Positions 49,722-62,556 of a stretch of DNA of 64,000 nucleotides are shown piece after piece (the first letter of the stretch is position 1; each line of letters begins with the position of its first letter). The DNA is from Antitrichia curtipendula (lineage: Eukaryota > Streptophyta > Bryopsida > Hypnales > Leucodontaceae): the NCBI GenBank assembly GCA_951230915.1, contig OX579640.1:24262981-24326980 (forward strand), read 5' to 3'. The position numbers and the translations under genes were made by a program. Below the pieces are notes generated by a model, which saw only the letters and a list, made by a program, of their open reading frames with translations, was not told the origin of the DNA and did no database searches.

Positions 49722-51990
49722 GGGTTAAACTCGTAGCGGTCCAACATCCAATTGTGGATGATGAATAAAGAAGTTCCTTAGACTTCTTTTACCACACAAC
49801 TTCTCATGCATCCAAACCAATGCTTGACATATTTGAAAAAATACTTTTGTATTATGAATTTGATATGAAATAGAGATAAATAATATATATATTATAAAGA
49901 TCCAAGGCAAAAATTAAAGAAAAGATTCAGGCACACCAAGAGCGTGCCCATCATGCTTGAAAAGCAAACGAATCTGTTAAAAGGTTATCCCATTTGCAAG
50001 ACAAGCCGGCAGCCTCACCTAAAACCAACCTGCCTTGGCTGATTGATGGTCGATTACCCGGCAAGGGCTTCACAGGGGTGGGTTCATTCAATTTCTAGGC
50101 TGAGTCACTGGGCCCAGTGGGTTTTTTTTTCAGTTTTTTTTTGGGGCCGGGGTGAACTGACCCCCTCGCTTGTCCCCATGGGAAAACCCTGAATTTTTTA
50201 ATTTTCCATGCATGATTTTTTTGCAAATTAGGGGGGGTGTAGAAAGTATATTTTACACGGCACAAAATAGGGGGCTTTTTTTTTTATATGCACCCCTGGA
50301 TGGACTTTGGCAGGACGAGCAAAAGGGGCCAGTTCACCCCGGCCGTTTTGGGGGGGGGGCAACTTTGATTCTGCAATGTGCAAACATGTGCATCTGATGG
50401 ATTCGTCTTTCTGAAGAGGAATTATTCAAATCATCCGAGAAGTTGGAGCTTTACGTACAAAAAATATCCAAAATATCAGGGTACTTACCCTCCCAGTGAT
50501 TAATTTGTACCAACGTCAACAGAAGCGAAGGTGGGTAGAACGGTACCATTCAAACCTAGCCTACAGATTTTTTTCAATAGGCAATGCTCCAAAACCCATT
50601 CCGACTGTCAAGTCTGTAATCTTCACATCAAGTACATGTGGTAGGAGACTGTTTTCAAAACAAATACCACAACTGAATTTTGTCAATCTAGCATCCCAAG
50701 AATATATATTGTGTTTTGAACATTTTAAACTAGTATGCCCCTATGCCTTTGTTACAACCAAAATAAAAGTAAAAATATTTTTTCTTACAACTTGTTTGTA
50801 TAAAAAATAACTCAAATATCCATCAAGTTTCATATCGTAGGTCCAAACGCCACGAATCAAAGCCTATGCATCCCTCCTCGTAGAGAGCTTTCCGACAATC
50901 CCAAAAACGCAATTGCGGGATGTACGGTCCATAAGATATCACCTATCAAACAAAATAAATAATATTCTATAGCTGTTTGTTTTTGTTTTGTTTGCTATAA
51001 TGAAATCTCCTAGACCTTGCGTACCTCGATTGCGCTCTTGGTTTAGTCGGTAAACCCTCGGGAAAGAGGGATGCACAAACTTTTTGTTTCAAATTCATGG
51101 CAAAAAACATATTGAATTTTGAAGTTTTTTATTTATGGATTACAAAATTAGAAAAAAAATTACTTGAGATTTTTATTTGGGAGTGTAGCAAGGGCACATG
51201 GCACACTAGTAAACGAGTGAAATCATCCAACCTCGTGATCTTTTCAGAATGCTGAACATCTAAGCTTACGTCATCTGGCGCAGGTGCCTTTCATCAGTTC
51301 CGTGAAAATTCCACCCACTCTCACTGATTATTTGCAAGTTGGGGAAGGACACCTCTCGGTTCCAGTCCTCTCTCTCCGTCCCGGGTCAAAAAACAACGGG
51401 ACTGTGAAGTTTCAGTTTTTGAATGTCAAACGTGTGACAAGTGTGCGACGGTGAATTACGCTGCGACAAGTGGGCGAGATATTCCGGAGGGTCCGTCGTT
51501 TTACAGAAGCCCGGTCATGCAGGCATACTGAAGAGGTCTGATTGAGTGAATGATGCAATCATAAATTTCCACACGAAACTTGCAACATGCTGCTGTGGAG
51601 TACTGCAGCAGGCCTAGCTACAGGAGCAAGGCATCACCCAACCATCCCAAAATTTGGGCTACATTACCAGAACTTACGTTAAGGTGAAAAAACCGACACC
51701 CCACAAAACTATAAAAAAAAAAACTAAAACCCAGCAATTCAGCATGGTTGGAAGCACTTTTCTCAGAAGAAAAAAAACAGACATTACTGTAGAATTAACA
51801 ATTGAAAATTACAAAATTTTCAGGGAAAAAAATATATATCATTTTTGGATAAGATATGTCATTACTATGAATTTTCAAAGTGGAACTTTCCTAGGCCACT
51901 AAAATTGTCAACCATAGCTTAGTCATAATACTGAAATCTAGAGAAGGAACAGCCACTAAAATAACATTCAAAGCAAGAGGTCCTCATATA
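49722..51990. other. spacer of mixed composition, no gene supported
   Basis: 50000-50400 contains homopolymer runs of G and T (for example a G run at 50350-50358). 51190-51640 is GC-richer. No reading frame, splice pattern or tRNA could be supported. Confidence 0.4.
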
Positions 51991-51993
51991 TAA

Positions 51994-52930
51994 CCCCTAA
52001 ATGGTCAAGGCATGATATTTGGGTGTTGTCAACATTTTGAAGTTAAATAAGATATTATTGTATTCTTGTTACAGTTGAAAGTCCTAAAAAGTCTGTTTTA
52101 AGCATCAAAAATTTGACTTTTAAAAAATGATTATGATTTCTCTATTGAAGATTATGTGAGCGGGTGTCCATTGCAAATCTTGACATTTTATTGTGACAAG
52201 CTCTTGGAGATGAGCTTCAAATACACTAGATTGAGAAGAAAAATCACATTGAAAATTCATTTAAAAAAAAAATGGTATAACAGATATTAAGAAGCTATAA
52301 AGTAATTGTGGTTACAGATGTTATGTCTTTTAATCCTTGAAGTTCCTAAGCTCAAAAATAATAAAATACTCTCGAAGGTGCACAAAAACATCAACTTCAA
52401 CAAGAAGAGTTGTAAATAAAAATATTTGCATTTTGAAGAACTCCTAACCGTAGAATCTCATTCTTGACATGCGCTACAATGACATATATATAATTTATAG
52501 AGCTTCAAGGCTTCACAACTATATGCATGCAAAAAAAGTAGTTTTTACTACTTCACTTGAGTTGAACAAAATAGTCCCAAAATCATTTTGGATTTAAAAG
52601 AACTTTAGAAATTAACCTCATATCTTTTCCATGACCTTGTATTTTTTTCATGGCCTCAATTCCAAATTTAATATGTAATAAGAGGATTGATAGACTTCAA
52701 ATCACTTTCATTTTTTTAATATCCTCATGAAAAAATACTATAAACTTCATTTCATAAGTAATATTATTATACTTTCTTTACCTATGTGATCCATAACATG
52801 TTGAGTTTGAATTCACAAGGTTACAATTTCAAAGCTTATCAAACTAATGAAACTTATTGTCAATTTTTTTTTTTTGTTTTATTTAGAATAAATTTTAAGA
52901 AACTCAAAAAAGACCTTGGATATCTAGAGG
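51994..52930. mobile_element. possible diverged TTAA-family element
   Basis: Left end CCCCTAAATGGTCAAGGC is preceded by ATAA and not TTAA. Right end GACCTTGGATATCTAGAGG reversed gives CCTCTAGATATCCAAGGTC, pairing loosely with the left end. The 937-bp length fits the group. Target duplication is not intact. Confidence 0.45.
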
Positions 52931-54755
52931 ATAAAAATTAAAAATTAAAAAACCTTACAATTGTTGAACATTGAAAGTTCAACAAACATAATAATTGGAA
53001 TAAATAAACTGACATTTTGTAGTTAAGCACTAGTTTGCATGAATAAATTAAACCTTAAGACCCACATCTAGTGTAACCAGTTTTGGGAATTGAAGATTGG
53101 ATCCATCTAAGCATGTTTTCTACTACATTGGTTTGATCTATTAGTATATATTATAATATCAACTTATATTATACATGGTTATGACTTTTTGCAAAAGAAA
53201 AATACTTTTATCCATTTTATTTAGTTTTTGTCGTTTAATAATAGCTCAAAGAAGCAAAAAAATAGATATGCCATGAGCTCTTCTTTCTTTGGTCTATGAT
53301 TACATATGTACTATTGTAAGGACATTCATAAACACCAGGTTTTTTTTATGAATAGTTTCTATTATTAGACCTATAAAATCTTTATAGTTTCCATTGGCAA
53401 GTGACATGAGATTTCATTGCACCAAGTTATGAAGAGTCAAAGTTTTGTTGCTTGATGCTCAAAGCTTGTTTCTTCAAGATTAAGTACATATTGATTTTGG
53501 AGATGTGCACAGTGTGAGCATCTCATCAAGTAGGCACATTTGGATACATCTACTTTTATTAGTACTATTCATGTCAAATAATCTTTGCAAATATCATTGA
53601 TAAATATATTTCTATCTTGTAAAAAGATATATGTAAGTTTGTTTTGTATCATGTACCGATAAAACAAATTAATGTAGTGAAAGAAAATAACAAATAAGTA
53701 TCTACAATGAAAGAACATCTAATGCACCAATTATTATTTCTTCATATTTGTGAGTAAATTACCTTATGAATTATAGAGATCCCTTCTCCTTGCTCAATAA
53801 TGTTATGCACCAAGCATATTCTAGAATGTCGTATTGCATAATTCTCCTATATTTTGGTCGATGTCTATGCAAATTTCTCATTATTTGTATTGGGCAATTG
53901 GTATGTAAAGCCACAAGGTAAAAATACCTAATTATGATCCCTTTTTAAATTTGACCTTCTATATTCTTGCCTAAAAACTTCTCCCACTATTTATAAGAGC
54001 CTAGGGTTGATTTTAGAGACACCTATAATTTCAGCACTTTCAAAATTTATAGTTTACTCAAACGATGCCTAAAAATGCATTCTAAGAGAATCTACAATAA
54101 CCTTTTGACTATCAATAAGACCCCACAAAAACTTTTTCAGTATAATAACCAGAAGTATATTGATTTGAATGCATTTAGACCATGGATTTAGGTGTTATAA
54201 GTTACCTCAAGGAAAATCCTATTTCAACTTATTGTGTATAAGCTCTCTTTACCAAATAAGTATTGAATAAGATACAAAAAATTAACCTTTAAAGGGCGTT
54301 GCAAGCCTGGTGGGCATTTTGAAAGTCAAACCTCAATTTTCACATAACTTTTTTTCAAATGCTTTCAAGTTGAACTATGAAAACGTAGCTCTGATAACTT
54401 TTCTTTTTATTATGTATTTTTTATTTTCCATTTTATTATTATTATAGTTCGTGTAATACTTTGAAAGTAGTACTGTGAAAGCTTAATATCCACCACTTTT
54501 GAACTTCTTCTATCAAATTTTTCTTGGTGTGAGCTTAAGGAGTACAACAATTATACCATAATATCTATCACTATTATCTTCAAAACATTGTACTATTTTA
54601 AACATTTTTAAAATTACAATGATGTTGATAAAAAAATTATTTAAAAAATCCATATAAATTATATTGTAACGTTTTTAATTGTGAAAGAATGAAGAAAAAT
54701 TCCATATACAAATTACTACATGATTTTCAAATATCAAAATTTTGAAATGTGTGTT
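52931..54755. other. AT-rich spacer with one further TTAA-type end
   Basis: At 54282 the text TTAACCTTTAAAGGGCG starts another possible TTAA element running to the TTAA at 54756-54759; its right end is not recognisable. Nothing else is supported. Confidence 0.4.
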
Positions 54756-54759
54756 TTAA

Positions 54760-55503
54760 CCCCTAAAGTCCTATAATTATCCCCTTGGGAGACAAAATGG
54801 ATTTTAGGCAGGCTCTTGTGGTTTCAATATTTGTCGTGATTTTCTGAATTTTTTGTAAAGATAGAAAAATACATTAGCTTTCCAAATGTTATGTGAAAGT
54901 TATGGACAATCTTGTGTTTTGGGCAATCAAAGCATCTTCTTGAAAAAATAACTTGTAGGATTCATTTTTTACCTCAATTTTCACAATTTTTCAAAAAAAT
55001 AAATTCATAAGGCTAGGATCTCTTGCTAAAACTATCTAAGTGTTGAGATTAGTATATTTCAATTCCTTCTTAAAGCTATTAACAATTTAGATTTTCTTTT
55101 CAATCTTGAACCTATTTCTACTTTCCAAATTTTTAATGACTGAAAACTAAGTATTTTTTTAATTTTACACTTTTTTAAGACTCTCAACTCAATAATTTAT
55201 CTTATAAAATTCAAAATTCAAAATCAGTAGATCAAAAATTAGAAGTTGTGAAGGTTCAAAGCCAAAACATGTAGTTGAGCAAGGTGGAAAAAACTTGTTT
55301 CCTTCACTTTAAACGCAAATATATTGCAATCCACATGGTCAATTTTGTGAATTTTTTTTCACACATTCTTATACTAGTTTACTACAAGATCATACGGTTA
55401 GATATGCAAAAAAATATTAAATATATATTTTTGCTCTTTGCTATAGAAATGGTAGTTTTGAGTGTGTGTTTTTTATGGAGAAGAGGCCTTGGGACTTTAG
55501 GAT
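54760..55503 (-). mobile_element. TTAA-flanked piggyBac-like MITE, reverse orientation
   Basis: TTAA at 54756-54759 and 55504-55507. Left end CCCCTAAAGTCC, right GGCCTTGGGACTTTAGGA. The interior reads in reverse relative to 48790-49717: CCTTGGGAGACAAAATGG at the left, ATCCACATGGTC and AAGATCATACGGTT at the right. Length 744 bp, with internal deletions. Confidence 0.85.
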
Positions 55504-55698
55504 TTAAATATAGAAAACTAAAGAAGTTTGACCAAGTGGAAAATTTCCTAAACCCTTTCAAAAGTTAAAGGCAATTTCAATTTTATTTTTTTTGATACAA
55601 AAGAAATGGGATTTCAGTTATTCTTTAAAGGACGCTACGACCGTATTTTGGCTAGTGAACGACAAAAAATATTTTTATGCATGACGGAAGTGCAACTA

Positions 55699-56147
55699 CA
55701 CCAAAGATGATATTTAGTGTTGAGTGACATTTAGTGTTTTTACCCCCCTACTAGCTACAACACTAAATCTGAACTTGTCCACAATTAGTGTTAGACTTAA
55801 ATGTGCCGGCTGCAAACTTCAGAGCCTTGTAACTTTTGCAAAAATTCTTCAAATAAGGAAAATGAGATGTTTTTCGGCATCTACAAAAACTGTAGATGCC
55901 GAAAAACATCTCATTTTCCTGATTTGAAGAATTTTTGCAAAAGTTACAAGGCTCTGAAGTTTGCAGCCGCCTAGCCCTAATCGGTCCGATTCTGTCCGTG
56001 AACAGTGATATTCCGTCTGATATGACAACTTTGGTTCACATTTAGTGTTTGAATTGACATTTAATGTTACTTACTTTCATAGGGTAATTGGCTTTTAGTG
56101 TATGCCTTCGTATTTAGTGTACAAGACACTAAATATCATCTTTTGTG
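55699..56147. mobile_element. 449-bp TA-flanked MITE with a near-perfect internal hairpin
   Basis: Inserted at a TA (55697-55698, duplicated at 56148-56149); removal rejoins the type B text GTGCAACTA-TCC. Ends CACCAAAGATGATATTTAGT and, reversed, CACAAAAGATGATATTTAGT match at 19 of 20 positions. The words TTTAGTGT/ACACTAAA recur inside both ends. TA duplication suggests a mariner/Stowaway-type element. Confidence 0.92.
55807..55969. repeat. inverted repeat, 79-bp arms, 5-bp loop
   Basis: Arms 55807-55885 and 55891-55969 pair at 78 of 79 positions around the loop AAAAC. Arm text begins CGGCTGCAAACTTCAGAGCC and ends at the loop with GGCATCTACA. If transcribed it would form a long hairpin with one mismatch. 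Confidence 0.97.
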
Positions 56148-56717
56148 TATCCATTGTTAGAATTTTGTGTTGAAAGGGGAGGTCTTCTACAATAGTTTGA
56201 CTTCCAATGAGTGCTTCTAGATTTTTTTAAACTAATCATTCACACGGTACTAAAATTGATGATTTCCACCATACCCAAATGGATGATTTCCACGGTACCC
56301 AAATGGATGATTTCCACTGTACCAAAATGGATGATTCACATGGTACCAAAAATGGATGATTTCCACGGCCACCGGTCCGTCCTTCAAGGGTTAAAGACAG
56401 TCAATGCTGGCTGAGCAACATAAATTATCCTTGTTGCTTCTCTTTGGGGAAACAGTGATCCAAGACACAAATGTCTTTCATCCGTGAGACAGACAATGTA
56501 CAGTCCCGAACGTTTTGCAAGACCAGACAGACGGACAATCAATAGGGTGTTCCAAAATATGGAGTCGCACACTAAAAGCTTAACTGCCACGCTATTTATG
56601 GTTGTTTTCACAAATGTCTACGTGTGATGATCTCAGTGGTGACCTGGTCCAGTTGGTTCTAATCTTTGTAATTTGGATTGTTACTAAGGTAGAAAAGGCC
56701 TAAAAACGATCATTGAA

Positions 56718-57789
56718 CCCCTAAATGCCCAAGGCCTTTTTTGAGCTTTGAGGAATTTGCTCTAAATTGAACACAAAAGACAACATTTTTATGAGTTGTA
56801 TCAATTTTTTTTTTAAATTGTAGCCATACAGATTCAAACTAGATATATTAGAGACTACATAGAGAAATAAAATAAAATAAAAATAAAAAATAAAAAAATA
56901 TATATATATATATATCACTAATGAATTGAAAGATTATAATGTTTGGTCATACTAGAGATTCAAACTAGACATCCTAGAGATTTTATAGAAAAAGAAAACA
57001 CAAAAATAACAATTATGGATGGAGGATTATAGTGTTTGATCATGAGGGTGTTAAATTTGCAAAATTGATTTAGAGTCTTTTAATCTTCTTCTTACATGTC
57101 AAATCTAAAAAGTTGTCCATCCAAAAAATATGAAGATGAAGGGCCTAACCAATGGGGGGTTTTCCGGCGATTTGGTGCAAAATTGCACCAAATTTTTTGA
57201 CCTAGCACCAAGCCTATAGGAAATTTTTAGTAAATTTTTGGATGAAATCACCAAAAACCTTCAAGTTCAAGAAAAATATTGGATGAAATCGCCACATTGT
57301 GAATGAAAATAGAATTATAGATACGTAGTATCACATTTTCTATACAGCACTAGGATGAATGTTGAAACTTGGAGCACCACGGTAACATTTAATATCGCCA
57401 CTTCGCCACTTCATGGAAAATGAAAAAAAAAAAACTGGGCCTAACATGCATAACCCCAATCAATTTATGGCTTCTCAAAATCTACTCTATATTTTTCTTA
57501 AAGGAATTTCTAATGTGATTTTTTCTCCAAGATCTAGTGTATTTGAGGCTCATTTCCAAGAGCCCTCAACACTAAGGAAAGTCAAGATTGTAATGGACAC
57601 CCTTGCACAAAATCTTGAATAGGAAAATCATAATCCATCATTTTCAAAATTGTATTTTTGATGCTAAAACTAGACTTCAAGAAGAGTTTTTCAAAAAATA
57701 TAAACTACTAAAAATAGCAATTTGGTTAGCTTTTATATAACTTCAACGTATTGTGGACACTAAAACTTGGTGCCTCGAGCATTTAGGGG
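56718..57789. mobile_element. TTAA-family element with an inserted type E repeat
   Basis: Left end CCCCTAAATGCCCAAGGCC (preceded by TTGA), right end reversed CCCCTAAATGCTCGAGGCACC, followed outside by TTAA (57790-57793). The interior contains the type E repeat at about 57165-57425, which makes it longer (1072 bp) than the rest of the group. Confidence 0.65.
57165..57425 (+). repeat. dispersed type E repeat, copy 1
   Basis: Shares TTGGATGAAATCGCC, GAATGAAAATAGAATTATAG, GGATGAATGTTGAAACTTGG and AGCACCAC, then ATCGCCACTT...GCCACTTCATGG with the copies near 61.5 and 63.6 kb. The left part (TTTTCCGGCGATTTGGTGCA) also recalls the third copy. No duplication was identified, so the class is unknown. 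Confidence 0.8.
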
Positions 57790-57793
57790 TTAA

Positions 57794-59485
57794 GTTGATG
57801 TGTACAGATTGAGAGTCAAGATCATAATTAGGACTTGTTTTTTTAATTTCTTATAGACAAATAAAAATCATAAAGTTCAACAAAAAACTAATCTAAAAAT
57901 TGAATATTTTTTTTGTATTGTCTATAAATTTTCAAAGTAAAATCTTGAAAGTGTTATGTAGGTGCATGTTTGCACTAGTAGAAAGTTGGTCCTAGGGGCT
58001 CACTAGTTTGAGCCTTAAAGCTTGGTACTAGAGTCACATGTAGGCACTAAGCCCTAATGCTCTTACTAGTACTCCAAGACCACCTTTCTAATAGTGTTGA
58101 AATGCCTTCAATAAGTCCCAAAATCATTTACTAAAGGCTCTATTGCTTTGTAACCGTGTTGTTCCATGTAGAAAATGAAAAATATCTCATTGACTTTTCA
58201 AAGTGAAATCTTAAAGTACTCTATAGGTGCATGTTTTCTCTATTAGAAAAAGTTGGTTCTGGTGCTCTCACTATCTAGTGAAAAGATGTGTCCCAATTCT
58301 AAGGGTCCCCCACCCTCCAATTGAAAAATCCCCATAGCCATACTGAGATCAAAATTTATAAAAAATTGCCCCCCTCCTTGTCTTAGATCATAATGTTGAA
58401 ATAAAATAGACAATGTTGATCCAAGCTGTCAATTTGAGATACGGATACAAATATGGATACATGTACATATATAAAAGATGGATATAGAAATAAGGCAATA
58501 CGACAATATCCCATATCGATTGCATATCCCATATAAATTTGATGTAGTGAGGGTCAGGGTTGGGATTTGGGTGGGGGTCAAGAGATTTGAGTGAGAATTA
58601 AAAAAATATTTAAATTGAGTTTAATTCACTTGTAACCTCTACTTCACATAAGTATTCAAAAGGCAGGTACAAGCTCACTAATGTTCCAAAGTGGACATGC
58701 ATTTGTTAACCTTCATTGTAACTTTCAAAATAACTAGTTTTTGTGTATGATTTATACTACAAAAATTAAGCTTGATAAGGTTTTTTTTACTCCATCTTAA
58801 TTTATTTTTTAAATAAAAAAATTGAAATAATTATTGAAAATTGTAAGTTTAATGTGTTCAAATCCAAATTATAAAATATTGTGCATTTTTCATTTGTATT
58901 TTCTTCTTTTCAGAATAATTTGAAAGCTTAAATTACAAATTATGTTTCTCATTCTAACCTTTATTCATAGTAAAAAACCTGAATTCTCCTAATATCCATT
59001 ATAATTGGATTTTTTTCATTTTGATCGTTTACTTTAAAGAATTACAATAATTTGATTTTTCCATCATAATTTTTGTAAAAACTCATAATCATTAGATAGT
59101 ACAATATTTTACAAGGAAGAAAATTTAGAATTTAGAATATCAATTAAATAAAATGATAAAATTAATTGTATAATATAATTTGACTTGAAGTTCATTGGCA
59201 AGTGTGATTTGGGTGTAAAAAATGATAAGTTGATAAACATGCACACCACTTTGCATTGCTATTTACACTTTTTTTTAAATTTCATATTAATTTCATATTT
59301 TAGATATAATTTCTAATTTTTGTTTCCATTTTTTGCTACAAAATTATAACTAAATTTTTTTATGAAATAAATTAATAATTTTTGCAATGATAGACAATCC
59401 ATCATCTCATTTAATAAAAAAAATATGAGATTGGTCCTTGAACATACTCATCTAATGCCATACTTCAGTGTCATGAAAATTGTAC
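57794..59485. other. AT-rich spacer, nothing supported
   Basis: Two related passages on AGAAAGTTGGTCCTAGGGGC (57982) and AGAAAAAGTTGGTTCTGGTG (58245) with upstream TTTTCAAAGTRAAATCTT indicate an internal duplication of about 260 bp. No gene or element ends. Confidence 0.45.
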
Positions 59486-59488
59486 TAA

Positions 59489-60109
59489 GGGTTGCTTCAC
59501 ACTACGGCAGAGGGTCGAGAGGCCATCGATTTTCACTAATCAAATTGCAGGAATCCATGAATTCTTGAAATTTCAACCTTTCGATCACTATACGACACAG
59601 TCGAGAGTCCGTCGCCCTCCAAAATGACATTTCTGGCAGAAAATTAACTACATGTTGACAAACTCTCAACCATATTTTGGGTCGAGCAAAAATGAAGACC
59701 CAAATTATGATCGAGAGTCCGTCGAAATTTTTTTCCTAGAAAATCAAATTTGTTCTCTCTTTTCACACACTTTATTATTTGTTATATATACCCTTCTATT
59801 CCATTTATATCCTTCATATTCCTTGTTTGATGGTAAGAGCATGTGCTGTGATTTTCTTCCAAGGCCATTTTGGACTTCTTTCTCATGTTTTTTTTTATCT
59901 TTTACTTGAAAAAATTGACACATGGGTGAGGTTTGGACTTTGGGCTTGGCCTTTGGAGGCTTCACACTATGGCCGACCAAGTCGAGAAGCCGTGCCCAAA
60001 CTTTGGGTGAGAGTCCAAAGAGATGCCCATTAAAGAGCCCATTTTGTTGGACTCTTGACCATAGTTTGGCACGGCCTCTCGACTTGGTTGGCCATAGTGT
60101 GAAGCGGCC
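59489..60109. mobile_element. PIF/Harbinger-like MITE with TAA duplication and internal inverted repeat
   Basis: Flanked by TAA (59486-59488, 60110-60112). Ends GGGTTGCTTCACACTACGGC and, reversed, GGCCGCTTCACACTATGGCC. A second pair of arms lies inside: 59955-60022 (GCTTCACACTATGGCCGACC on) pairs with 60044-60109. Words of the type GTCGAGAGKCCGTC recur at 59515, 59600, 59711 and 59980. Length 621 bp; no transposase. Confidence 0.88.
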
Positions 60110-60602
60110 TAACTTCCATCCAGCATGTAAAAATTCTAAGGTGGGTTCCTTCCAAACCATCACTTTTTGCTACTTTGACTAGTCATTAGTATTAGACTAG
60201 TCAAATTTTCATATTTTCTTGTTGACAAGTAAGAGGAGGCACAAAAGAATGTGACATTTAGATGCCATTCGGGCAAAAGTTATGAAAAAGTCAATTTTTT
60301 TTCTTCTAAAGATGTTCTAAAATCGTTTCTGCCATGTATGTACATATTGATTTGGAAGATGTACACTGAGCGATGATGACGGCTTTGGGGTCAGTGGCAC
60401 ATTTTGGGGGGCCCACCTTATCTGCAGAAGCATGTGCAAGTCGGAGAAATTCAACAGGTTTTGCTGCCACCAACTTCTCAGTCCATCAATTTCTAGCAGC
60501 TGCAGGAATTTGCTGCATGTACGGTTCACAAGGAGAATGATGATGAAACAACTTTTACATTAAATGCAACATAGAAACCCCTTATGAATTTGGGTTAAGC
60601 TA

Positions 60603-60931
60603 GGAGGTCCATAAATCGCCCATTTAAGAGCTGAAACTAAATTATGGGGAGGTAAATTTTCTTGAAGTATATTTCAGTAAATTTTCCTTCAAAGATAACT
60701 GGAATTGGCATCTAACCCAAGTCGTTTCATATTTTTTTAGAGCTTTGCGGAATTAGTTACAAAATTTTGAAGTTGAAATGACATAGGGTTCTAAAATTGC
60801 CCACCTCCTCAAATGTACATTGTTTGTATACTCTTTATACATTGTTGAAGGCTATGAAAAATATACATGGACAAATAGTGTACATTTGAGGAGGTGGGCA
60901 ATTTTAGATCTTGTGCACTTCTGAAAACTCC
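60603..60931. mobile_element. fragment related to the 29.1 kb TA element, with hairpin
   Basis: Left end TA-GGAGGTCCATAAATCGCC and ATTTAAGAGCTGAAA match the reversed right end of 29070-29736. A possible right end (AACTCC-TA) is at 60931-60933. Inside, 60791-60827 and 60871-60907 are inverted repeats (CTAAAATTGCCCACCTCCTC on) with 35 of 37 pairs and a 43-bp loop. Confidence 0.65.
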
Positions 60932-60933
60932 TA

Positions 60934-62552
60934 CCTAATGCCATTAAATTTATGTAGAAGAATATGTGAATTTTCATTATAAATCATTAATCCTTGAAAG
61001 GCACAAATCCCATGACTAAGGTAGTCACTATAACTTTGGGAGGGTGCATAAGGTAGAAGTACCTATTTTTGATAACGTAAATATTTTAGCCTTTAGGATA
61101 TAGAAAATTTGTTGAAAAATTGAGGACAAATAAAAATAAAAATAAAAAAATTTCCAAGAATTTATATTGTATTCAATATACATGTAGATTTTTCATTTGG
61201 ATCCATTTTGGTCTCATAGACTTACCTATTACGGTTAGCTTTGGCACTTCTTCCTAAACAAGGAGGGAAGAGAGATGAGTGGACGAGAAGGTATAAACAA
61301 ATAACCTTTTTCAATGAACAATGCATCCAAGTATTGTCTATAATAGGTCACCCTAAAAAGCCTTCACAAAGGGGTTTGTTTGAAATAGGTACTTCTACCA
61401 TGTTAGTATTAGATTGCATTAGGAAGAATTAATTAAGCGAAAAAATGACAATAAACCATGAAGTTTTTTATTGGAAAACTTCAAATTAAAAAAGATCTTA
61501 GATGAAACCGCTAGATTGTGGATGAAAATAAAATTGTAGACATGTGATAAACGCTAATGTGATATCTTCTATCCAAGATGTGAATGAATGCTAAACTTCA
61601 AAGCACCACTAAAATATTTTATATCACCACTTTGGCACTTCATAAAAAAAGAAAATCTCCTTGATAATTACCTAAATGCTCTAATTATTGTCCAATAGGT
61701 GCATTTTTTTGTTTCTATAGTAAATACTAAAGTCATTCAACAAATATTTTTAGTCTTCGATGTCCTTCAAGAGTTAATATATATAGTTTGGTGTACAATT
61801 AAAATAGGAAAATTTAGCATACATCTTCAAACATTTGATTCATAAATTCATTTGAAAATTGTCGACATTATATGTTTTCAATGTTATAAATTCAAAACAG
61901 GATAACATATTAAAATTTGAATGAGGGGGTGAAATCTCTAGTGCAAATAATGTGATAAGAATTCACTTTGATATTTATTTTTAGTATCTTTCAACTTGGA
62001 TACCTCAAATTGCATGTTATATTTTACAAGTTAACATTGACAAATCAATCAATCATCCTATGATCCATGTTCATCATCTCATAGGTTTCTTATCCTGTCC
62101 TAATCTTTTTTCTAAAATGTTAGATGAACAAATCCTTTTAAATTCATGAACTGAACTTGCTACAATAAGCTAATCTATGCATGAAAAATCATCAATTTCT
62201 AAACTATTTTTTGGGATTGTACTAAAGTGTTACTTATTATTTGTCTGTTTTTTCTATAATTTTTTTTTCTTCAACTAAAAGGTTGATTATGTAATATATT
62301 GGATATTTGATCTTGAGTTATATGCCAAGTTGGATTGGATGCCCACATTTGAACATGTCCTAAACTAGATATCAATGTATTAAATGTGACACTTTAAATT
62401 CTCTAATATCTCAAAAATGAACTTATTGAATATCAACATGGGATTGTAGTTGATTGTTACAAGTTTTCAAGGTTGGACAATAGGAATCAAGAGAGGTTTG
62501 GGACATGACAAATGAAAAGTGAAGTATTACGTGCTTCAATGATAAAAAAAAT
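60934..62552. other. AT-rich spacer with type E repeat copy 2
   Basis: 61500-61655 matches the type E repeat (GATGAAACCGCTAGATTGTG; GTGAATGAATGCTAAACTTC; CAAAGCACCACTAAAATATT). The remainder holds no gene or element end that I can support. Confidence 0.6.
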
Positions 62553-62556
62553 TTAA

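Larger units (their letters stand above)
55629..56390 (-). mobile_element. TTAA-ended type B element carrying a nested TA element
   Basis: TTAA at 55625-55628 and 56391-56394. The outer parts match the type B copies (GACGGAAGTGCAACTA; TCTACAATAGTTTGACTTCC; CCGTCCTTCAAGGG). It is split at a TA by 55699-56147. The right part has a short tandem repeat of ATGGATGATTTCCACGGTACC between 56245 and 56365. Confidence 0.72.

Noticed and set aside
51000..51065. tRNA-like GGTTTAGTCGGTAAACC text
   Set aside because: The arm pattern does not extend to a cloverleaf and no anticodon or T arm could be placed.
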